36,172 nucleotides of DNA from Bacterioplanes sp. (GTDB taxonomy: Bacteria; Pseudomonadota; Gammaproteobacteria; Pseudomonadales; Oceanobacteraceae), in assembly GCA_014859445.1 (NCBI GenBank), contig JACUUC010000026.1:1-36172 (forward strand), read 5' to 3'. Position 1 is the stretch's first letter. The number at the start of each line of letters is the position of its first letter. This document shows positions 29,822 to 36,172 of this stretch, piece after piece. Under the pieces are notes generated by a model that was not told the DNA's origin, made no database searches, and saw only the letters and a program-made list of their open reading frames with translations. The position numbers were made by a program, and so were the translations under genes.

Positions 29822-31033
29822 ATGCGTCGCGTCGTGGTCACAGGACTTGGAATTGTAGGTTGTCTAGGTAACAACAAAGAAGAAGTACTCGCTTCGTTGC
29901 AAGCACAGCAATCAGGCATTCGCTTTATGCCCGAGTACAAAGACATGGGCTTTCGCAGCCATGTCGCTGGTAAACCGCAAATTGACCTAGATGCCGTTAT
30001 CGATCGCAAACTAAAGCGCTTTATGGGCGACTCGGCCGCATACTCGTATCTCTCACTGAAAGAAGCCATCGAAGAATCTGGATTAACACCGGAAATGGTC
30101 AGCAACCCACGCACCGGATTGGTAGCGGGTTCTGGTGGTGCGTCCTCCAGTGACATCATCGAATCCGTCGACATTGCTCGAGAAAAGGGTATTCGTAAAG
30201 TAGGCCCCTATCGTGTCACTCGCACCATGGGCAGTACCGTATCGGCGAATTTAGCTACGCCTTTTTCGATCAAAGGCGTCAATTACTCCATGACCTCGGC
30301 TTGTGCCACCAGCGCACATTGCATCGGTCATGCCATGGAGTTAATTCAATGGGGAAAACAAGACATCGTTTTTGCCGGTGGTGGCGAAGAAGAGCATTGG
30401 TCACTTGCCATGCAATTTGATGCCATGGGCGCACTGTCCAGTAAATACAATGACACCCCAGAATCAGCCTCTCGTCCTTATGATGCAAACCGTGATGGTT
30501 TCGTCATTGCCGGTGGTGGTGGCATGATGATTCTGGAAGAGTACGAACACGCGGTAAAACGGGGCGCGACCATTTATGCCGAACTGATTGGCTATGGTGC
30601 CACATCAGACGGTGCCGACATGGTGGCCCCATCGGGTGAAGGCGCTATTCGTTGTATGCAAATGGCCTTAGACATGGCCGGCAATCCGACCATTGATTAC
30701 TTAAACACACACGGCACAAGCACACCAGCCGGAGACATTACCGAATTGAATGCCGTTAGAAAAGCATTTAACGGTGATGTTCCAGCTCTGAGCTCAACCA
30801 AATCATTAACGGGGCACTCATTAGGTGCCGCAGGCGTTCAAGAAGCAATTTACTGCCTATTGATGCAAAAAGAAGGCTTTATCACAGGCAGTGCCAACAT
30901 CGAAACACTGGATGAAGGCGCGCAAGATTTAGACATTGTGCAAACCAATCGTCCTGCCACGTTAACAACCGTGATGTCGAACAGTTTTGGGTTTGGTGGC
31001 ACCAACGCGACCTTAATTTTTAAGGCATTGTAA
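29822..31033 (+). CDS. fabB: 3-oxoacyl-ACP synthase I
   Basis: FabB condenses malonyl-ACP with acyl-ACP and is needed for unsaturated fatty acids through the anaerobic FabA/FabB route. The catalytic residues are C161 in [10 protein letters not shown]297 in [11 protein letters not shown] and H332 in TGHSLGAAG, and SFGFGGTNA follows. The 403-residue length is usual. The ATG at 29822 is chosen because [12 protein letters not shown] is the family N-terminus; frame extension upstream has no similarity. No fabA is visible next to it, unlike the frequent fabAB pair. The next gene is a fused malonyl-CoA-type carboxylase, which could feed this pathway. Confidence 0.95.
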   Translation: MRRVVVTGLGIVGCLGNNKEEVLASLQAQQSGIRFMPEYKDMGFRSHVAGKPQIDLDAVIDRKLKRFMGDSAAYSYLSLKEAIEESGLTPEMVSNPRTGLVAGSGGASSSDIIESVDIAREKGIRKVGPYRVTRTMGSTVSANLATPFSIKGVNYSMTSACATSAHCIGHAMELIQWGKQDIVFAGGGEEEHWSLAMQFDAMGALSSKYNDTPESASRPYDANRDGFVIAGGGGMMILEEYEHAVKRGATIYAELIGYGATSDGADMVAPSGEGAIRCMQMALDMAGNPTIDYLNTHGTSTPAGDITELNAVRKAFNGDVPALSSTKSLTGHSLGAAGVQEAIYCLLMQKEGFITGSANIETLDEGAQDLDIVQTNRPATLTTVMSNSFGFGGTNATLIFKAL

Positions 31034-31046
31034 ATGTGACATACTT

Positions 31047-31077
31047 CACTCGCTGTCACGATAGTTGATAGCGAGTG
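31047..31077. repeat. Hairpin between fabB and the carboxylase gene
   Basis: cactcgct (31047-31054) and agcgagtg (31070-31077) form a perfect 8-bp stem with a 15-nt loop, 13 nt after the fabB stop. No T run follows, so termination would be partial or rho-dependent at best. Confidence 0.4.
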
Positions 31078-31134
31078 TTGTGCTGCGAGCCCCTTCGGTT
31101 TAGCCTCTGACACAGCGATTATTTTTAATAACAA

Positions 31135-31181
31135 CGAACCGGTTCGGATCGGTTTAGTGACATCCTATTTTGGTCGATCCG
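31135..31181. promoter_or_regulatory. Palindromes upstream of the carboxylase gene
   Basis: A 12-bp perfect palindrome CGAACCGGTTCG lies at 31135-31146. Overlapping it, cggatcg (31145-31151) and cgatccg (31175-31181) form a second inverted repeat. Both are 35-80 bp upstream of the chosen start and could be an operator or leader structure. No clear -10/-35 pair was found. Confidence 0.4.
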
Positions 31182-31215
31182 ACAACGACTTTCGGCATTG
31201 CACGGAATGAAAAAC

Positions 31216-34200
31216 ATGACTGATCTACACATAACGAAACACATCGATCAACTTTTCCAAGAAGCAGAACAGCTGTCTGCCGATTTCTCTTTGTTTCCTG
31301 AATACGAAGCCAATGCTGTTGATTTCAAAGTCAAAGGACTGATTTCGCCCGAGCAATGTGAATCATCACTCAGTCGCTTACAGTCACTGAACATCGATGA
31401 TTACATTGAGCAATTTGTTACGCCCAGTGAAAACAACAAACGCCAAAGCGCTAAGCAAGTCGTACAACATTTAATTCTTCGTACCATCAGTGAAATTGAA
31501 GACGGCCCGCTGTACAGCGCCGAAGCCGAAATGGACTTCAACGGCCAAATTCGTCGCGTTGGCTTTATTTGCCAAAACCGCGAGCACAATAATGGGGCTT
31601 GGCTACCACAACATCACAATCGTGCGGCACAACAAGCAAGAGCCTTTGCTCGCCGCGCTATGCCAATTATTACCTTCATTGACACCTTGGGTGCCGATGC
31701 CGGTGAGGTCGCCAATGCGGGCAACCAAGCGCACTCTATCTCCCATTTAATTACCGAAATGGCCAACAACGACGTGCCAACTCTAGGCATTATTTGGGGG
31801 GCGGGATATTCCGGCGGTGCCATTCCATTAGCGACGACCAATATTCTATTGTCTGTTCGTGATGGTATTTTCAATACCATTCAGCCTCAAGGTTTGGCCA
31901 GCATTGCTCGTAAGTACAACTTATCATGGCAAGAATGCGCCAAATACGTGGGGGTATCTGGATATGAGCTACGTGCCGCTGGCATCATCGATGGCATTAT
32001 TGATTACGCCCCTAGTGATGCTGATGAACAGCGCGTCAATTTGCACCAAGCGATCGTCACTGGCATTGAAACCATCGAAGCCAGTGCCGCCGAGTTTGCG
32101 CGTACCAATCCATACATCATGGAACACTACCAACGGGCGGTTGAGCGTTTTCTATCCCCTTCGACGAAACTCGAAAAATTACAGAAACGGTCGAACTTCT
32201 TTTTGGCACAATCCCCGACAGAACACATCAACATCTTTGGTTTGAGCTATCGCTACACACGCTACTTAACCTTGCGCCGTCGCATTCACTCAACGACCAT
32301 CGAGAACTACGGTCGCCTGGCGGAAAAAGAAGTACCAGAAGGACAATTGCAACTGCGCTTACAACGTGAAGCGTCGCGCAAATTCCAAAACTGGATTCAA
32401 GCACCCGAAAAAATCGTTTATGACGACGTATTGCACAAAAACTGGAAACACTTCTGGAGCAAATACGATGAGCGTGACGAGCAACGCTCGACCATCGTTC
32501 GCTTATTTAAAGGCGAGCCCAAGAATAACTATTTAAAAGCCAAACAAGATTTATGTTTCAACTTGGGATTGTATTTATTTAACCGTTGGAAATCCGACGC
32601 CAGTGTCAATTTCCACGGCTTATTGGCCTATCTAGACGACTACAAACAAAGCCGTTTTCTCTTACGCGCGACGGATATTCTGGATGAAGAGGCAGTAGCC
32701 GACTTCATTGAGAACAATCCTCACGAGTTAGCTGTGTTTATTCGTCAACAATTACCGCATGATACACACCAAGATTTGGCGCAAGCGTTATCGAAAGAGA
32801 AATCTCGTGGTGACTTGGCCCAAGCATTGGCGACGGCACTCAATACCGTACTCAAAGGCGAGCTGATTGCCGACAACATACGTGCCACGCTGAAGCTTTC
32901 AACACGAACAGAGTCCATTGCCAACAGTTTGGCCAGCGCCAAAGTAGAAGCCAATCGTCGAATCATCGAAGAATCTCTGGCCCCCTACATTCAATTTCAC
33001 CAAGAAAGTAGTCAAAACCCAGCACACCCTGACATCACTATTTTAGATGCCATATTGCATGACGAACTCCGATATGAATTCAGTCAGGTATGCCAAAACA
33101 TGCTGGTGTTTGGTCAGTTGTATGACAACTTCATCTACAACCTAGTCACCGTTGCCAAAGAAGCTAATGAAGGGCGCAACTTATCGCGTGAAGCCGTAAA
33201 AGCCTTACTCGAGCAATCCCTTGCCGAAGCGACCGTTGGTGCTAGTTACACAGAACAAGAAAAGGAATCGTTCAATCACTGGCTGAGCTTCTTCATTAAA
33301 AGCAATCAACGTGGCGACTTCCTAAAATCGGTCGAAGAGTGGAAAAAACTCGCGTTCCCGCGACTATCCGACACCTTGTTTGTGGTGATTACGTTTATTT
33401 TTGAAAAATTGCTGCCCGAATATCACGAAGCGGAACAAGAAGGAAAATCCTACAACGGCCGCATTAACCCCGTGTCCATCGGTCGTCGAAAAGATTTTTG
33501 GAACCGTTTAACCATGGCCTACCACGACTTGTTAATTCAACAAGTATTGGATGACACCAAACGGCAAAAGAAAACATCCGCTCACGCCATTTTGGATCGT
33601 TTCTTCAACGACTTTGAAGAAACCAACGCCAGTTTAATGTCTGCAGACCCCGTGTCCTTCCCGGGCTTTCGCAGTTCTATTGAAGGTGCGTTAAAAAATA
33701 ACGTCACCCCGTGTGGCGTGATTACCGGCATAGGTACCATCAAAATAGGTGAGCGTCAGCAGCAAGTTGGCGCACTCGTCTCCAATTTGGATTTTCAAGC
33801 CGGTGCCTTTGATATGGCCAGTGCGGAGAAATTCTGCAAACTGATGGTGCAATGTGCGCGTGAGCAGCTACCGATTGTGTGCTTTGTTTCATCCGGTGGT
33901 ATGCAAACCAAAGAAGGCGCAGCGGCATTATTCTCGATGGCCATTGTCAACGACCGTATCACGCGCTTTGTACGTGATAATGACCTACCCATCGTTATTT
34001 TTGGTTTTGGTGATTGCACCGGTGGCGCACAAGCAAGCTTTGTGACTCACCCTCTGGCGCAAACCTACTACTTCTCTGGTACCAATATGCCGTTCGCTGG
34101 GCAAATTGTCGTACCGTCGTACTTGCCGAGCACCTGCACCCTGTCGAACTATTTGTCCGTATCACCCAAATCCATGGATGGTTTGGTTCGTCATCCGTTT

Positions 34201-36102
34201 TTTACCGATTTGGATGAACGCTTGCGTGCCATTGACCCCGACATGCCAGTGGCACGTTTCACGGTAGATGATGTATTAGACCGAGTACTACAAGGGTTTG
34301 TGACCGCCAAACGACTGGCACCGGATACCGGTCAAGACAGCATTAGCCAGAAAAAATTTGGCAAAATCGAGAAAGTCTTGATTCATGCGCGCGGCTGTAC
34401 GGCCGTTAAATTGATTCGTAAAGCGCAAGATAACGACATCAAAGTCATCTTGGTTCAATCGGATCCGGATATGAACTCCGTGCCCGTTGATATGCTCGGA
34501 CCGCAAGATCGTGTTGTCTGTATTGGCGGTAATACACCCGACGAATCGTATCTGAACGCCCGATCGGTATTGCGTGTCGCCCAACACGAACACATCGATG
34601 CACTGCACCCTGGTATTGGTTTCTTGTCCGAGAGTAGCCAATTTGCGGCCTTGTGTGGCAACCATGGCATTAATTTTGTTGGCCCTCCTGTTTCCTCAAT
34701 GGAAACCATGGGCAACAAATCCAATGCCATTAATACCGCCATGCAAGTCAATGTACCCGTGGTTCCTGGCTCACACGGTATTTTAACCAGCTCGGCCAAT
34801 GCGGCCAGCGTGGCCGATGAGATTGGCTACCCTGTGTTGTTAAAAGCCGTTCACGGTGGCGGCGGTAAAGGCATTCAGGTGGTCGAGTCACCCAGTAAAA
34901 TCCACACACTCTTCCATCAAATTTCCACCGAAGCGAAGGCCGCGTTTGGTAATGGTGATGTGTATCTGGAAAAATACGTCACATCACTGCGCCACATTGA
35001 AGTGCAAGTGCTGCGTGACAATCATGGCAATACGAAAATTCTCGGTTTACGCGATTGTTCGGTACAGCGTAACAACCAGAAGATTTTTGAAGAATCGGGT
35101 TCGACCATGTTGCCACGTGAACTCGAACAATCGGCCTACGATTTTGCCACTAAGCTGGCCGATGCGGTGCAGTATATTGGTGCCGGGACCGTTGAGTTCA
35201 TCTTCGATCTCGATGCGAATACCATTTATTTCATGGAAATGAACACACGCCTACAAGTAGAGCATCCGGTGACCGAACTGGTATCAGGCATCGACATTGT
35301 TAGTACCCAGTTCAAAATCGCCGAAGGTGACAGCATTGCCGATCTCCAGCCCAAAGCCAGTGGCTATGCGATTGAAGTGCGCGTGAATGCCGAAAAAGCG
35401 GTGCGCAAAGGCGATGATGTCGAATTTGTGCCAACGCCAGGACGCATCCGTGAATGCGTTCTACCTGAAGAAGATCACATCGAGCTGATTTCGATGGCCG
35501 CTCCCGGTAAAGAAGTATCGCCCTTTTATGACAGCATGATCGTTCAGATTATTTGTTATGGCACCGATCGTGACGATACCATTCAAAAACTGCGTGGCTA
35601 TTTGGATCGCGTGCGCATTACCGGCGTCTGCACCAACATCCCCTTGTTGAAGCGCGTGTTGGATGATGCCGTCTTCCAAAAAGGCATTTACGACACCACC
35701 TACTTGCCACAGTTCTTAGCGCGCATGGACGTCGATGCGTTTATTAAGGACATTGAAGATTCCGCCGATCTCAGTGCCGATGCGGTCGATATCAGTGCGT
35801 TAAAAATCGAAGGGTCGGATGAGTTAAAAGTACTGTCTCCAACCACCAGTATTTTCTATGGCTCGTCCTCACCGAGTGAACCTCCGTTTGTGCAAGAAGG
35901 CGACATCATACAAGTCGATCACACCTTATGCTTGATGGAGGCCATGAAAATGTTCACCCCACTCAGCCTAAAACAATTGAATCGTGGTGACACAACACTC
36001 TACCCTGCCACTCAGTCCTATCAGGTCACGCGTATTTTGAATACCGACGGCCAACAGGTTAACCAAGGTGATTTGTTATTTGTGGTGAAACCCGTCAAGT
36101 AA
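31216..36102 (+). CDS. Single-chain biotin-dependent carboxylase (acetyl-CoA carboxylase-like)
   Basis: This 1628-residue enzyme fuses every activity of an acetyl/acyl-CoA carboxylase. Residues about 80-300 are AccA-like carboxyltransferase (GAGYSGGAIPLA near 196). About 330-790 is a long, mostly helical region of unknown fold. About 814-1020 is AccD-like carboxyltransferase (SSGGMQTKEGAAAL near 892, DCTGGAQASF near 936) without the AccD zinc finger. About 1046-1500 is biotin carboxylase (GGGGKG at 1214, RHIEVQV, NTRLQVEHPVTE near 1341). About 1535-1628 is the biotin carrier, with biotinyl K1578 in LMEAMKMF. The ATG at 31216 has GGA 9 nt upstream; ATG 31207 and TTG 31198 are less likely. Nearness to fabB suggests malonyl-CoA supply; the acyl-CoA substrate is inferred. 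Confidence 0.9.
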   Translation: MTDLHITKHIDQLFQEAEQLSADFSLFPEYEANAVDFKVKGLISPEQCESSLSRLQSLNIDDYIEQFVTPSENNKRQSAKQVVQHLILRTISEIEDGPLYSAEAEMDFNGQIRRVGFICQNREHNNGAWLPQHHNRAAQQARAFARRAMPIITFIDTLGADAGEVANAGNQAHSISHLITEMANNDVPTLGIIWGAGYSGGAIPLATTNILLSVRDGIFNTIQPQGLASIARKYNLSWQECAKYVGVSGYELRAAGIIDGIIDYAPSDADEQRVNLHQAIVTGIETIEASAAEFARTNPYIMEHYQRAVERFLSPSTKLEKLQKRSNFFLAQSPTEHINIFGLSYRYTRYLTLRRRIHSTTIENYGRLAEKEVPEGQLQLRLQREASRKFQNWIQAPEKIVYDDVLHKNWKHFWSKYDERDEQRSTIVRLFKGEPKNNYLKAKQDLCFNLGLYLFNRWKSDASVNFHGLLAYLDDYKQSRFLLRATDILDEEAVADFIENNPHELAVFIRQQLPHDTHQDLAQALSKEKSRGDLAQALATALNTVLKGELIADNIRATLKLSTRTESIANSLASAKVEANRRIIEESLAPYIQFHQESSQNPAHPDITILDAILHDELRYEFSQVCQNMLVFGQLYDNFIYNLVTVAKEANEGRNLSREAVKALLEQSLAEATVGASYTEQEKESFNHWLSFFIKSNQRGDFLKSVEEWKKLAFPRLSDTLFVVITFIFEKLLPEYHEAEQEGKSYNGRINPVSIGRRKDFWNRLTMAYHDLLIQQVLDDTKRQKKTSAHAILDRFFNDFEETNASLMSADPVSFPGFRSSIEGALKNNVTPCGVITGIGTIKIGERQQQVGALVSNLDFQAGAFDMASAEKFCKLMVQCAREQLPIVCFVSSGGMQTKEGAAALFSMAIVNDRITRFVRDNDLPIVIFGFGDCTGGAQASFVTHPLAQTYYFSGTNMPFAGQIVVPSYLPSTCTLSNYLSVSPKSMDGLVRHPFFTDLDERLRAIDPDMPVARFTVDDVLDRVLQGFVTAKRLAPDTGQDSISQKKFGKIEKVLIHARGCTAVKLIRKAQDNDIKVILVQSDPDMNSVPVDMLGPQDRVVCIGGNTPDESYLNARSVLRVAQHEHIDALHPGIGFLSESSQFAALCGNHGINFVGPPVSSMETMGNKSNAINTAMQVNVPVVPGSHGILTSSANAASVADEIGYPVLLKAVHGGGGKGIQVVESPSKIHTLFHQISTEAKAAFGNGDVYLEKYVTSLRHIEVQVLRDNHGNTKILGLRDCSVQRNNQKIFEESGSTMLPRELEQSAYDFATKLADAVQYIGAGTVEFIFDLDANTIYFMEMNTRLQVEHPVTELVSGIDIVSTQFKIAEGDSIADLQPKASGYAIEVRVNAEKAVRKGDDVEFVPTPGRIRECVLPEEDHIELISMAAPGKEVSPFYDSMIVQIICYGTDRDDTIQKLRGYLDRVRITGVCTNIPLLKRVLDDAVFQKGIYDTTYLPQFLARMDVDAFIKDIEDSADLSADAVDISALKIEGSDELKVLSPTTSIFYGSSSPSEPPFVQEGDIIQVDHTLCLMEAMKMFTPLSLKQLNRGDTTLYPATQSYQVTRILNTDGQQVNQGDLLFVVKPVK

Positions 36103-36121
36103 CCCTGAACCCGACTCAAAT

Positions 36122-36172
36122 ATCAAGTAGGGTGAGGCGTTGCCGCCTCATCCCTCTTACAGAACCGTACGT
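36122..36172 (-). mobile_element. 3' end of a group II intron (domains V and VI), truncated by the window edge
   Basis: Read on the minus strand, 36172-36162 is acgtacggttc, the 3' strand of the conserved 34-nt domain V. A linker follows, then a domain-VI hairpin: ggg/ccc and tgaggcg/cgcctca (36130-36154) around a GCAA tetraloop, with one bulged base. The bulged branch-point A is at 36128, seven bases from the predicted 3' end ACTTGAT at 36122, the same spacing as the ACTTCAC end of the Ll.LtrB intron. The rest of the intron and any reverse-transcriptase gene would lie past the right edge. Its 3' exon side reaches to within 19 bp of the carboxylase stop. Confidence 0.8.

Noticed and set aside
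36122-36172. Integron attC site or plain terminator at the right edge
   Set aside because: There is no attC core sequence, and no T run follows the hairpin. The combination with the domain-V strand and the branch-point spacing fits a group II intron better.

Overview
The window looks like chromosome from a Gram-negative gammaproteobacterium, most like the marine Oceanospirillales/Pseudomonas side of the class. The evidence is the sdhCDAB-sucAB-lpd-sucCD order with lpd between sucB and sucC, gltA divergent from sdhC, a type II citrate synthase, a FabB of the unsaturated-fatty-acid pathway, CheV, WaaC and an ArnT-like glycosyltransferase. No genus can be assigned from the sequence alone, and I see no tRNA, rRNA, prophage or CRISPR.

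Region 1 (1-13017) is the TCA-cycle core. On the minus strand sdhC, sdhD, sdhA, sdhB, sucA, sucB, lpd, sucC and sucD form one long cluster. It starts from a good sigma70-type promoter at 11462-11490 and ends in a strong terminator at 48-70. gltA is divergent, with its own promoter at 11600-11627 and its own terminator at 12992-13017. Several hairpins lie in the junctions sdhB/sucA and lpd/sucC, where polarity or RNA processing could act.

Region 2 (13035-15779) holds single genes: a beta-hydroxyacid dehydrogenase, a MOSC-domain protein and CheV. Region 3 (15868-21922) is a glycerol-phosphate-like module. A FAD-linked oxidase that resembles alkyl-dihydroxyacetonephosphate synthase, a GlpD-type dehydrogenase and an FGGY kinase form a minus-strand operon, divergent from an AraC-type regulator. 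Region 4 (21912-24803) has a small lipoprotein, RhlE helicase and heptosyltransferase WaaC.

Region 5 (24979-29396) is a plus-strand envelope glycosylation set: a flippase-like membrane protein, an ArnC/DPM1-like GT2 enzyme, an ArnT-like GT39 enzyme and a PAP2 phosphatase. The last three overlap and are probably translationally coupled. Region 6 (29410-36102) has a tiny HTH-like protein divergent from fabB, then a 1628-residue single-chain biotin-dependent carboxylase. Its order is CT-alpha-like, long helical linker, CT-beta-like, biotin carboxylase, biotin carrier. This giant acetyl-CoA-carboxylase-like enzyme next to fabB is the most unusual gene in the window.

The right edge (36122-36172, minus strand) matches the 3' end of a group II intron: the closing half of domain V, domain VI and the branch-point A. 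A mobile intron therefore probably continues beyond the window, immediately downstream of the carboxylase gene.
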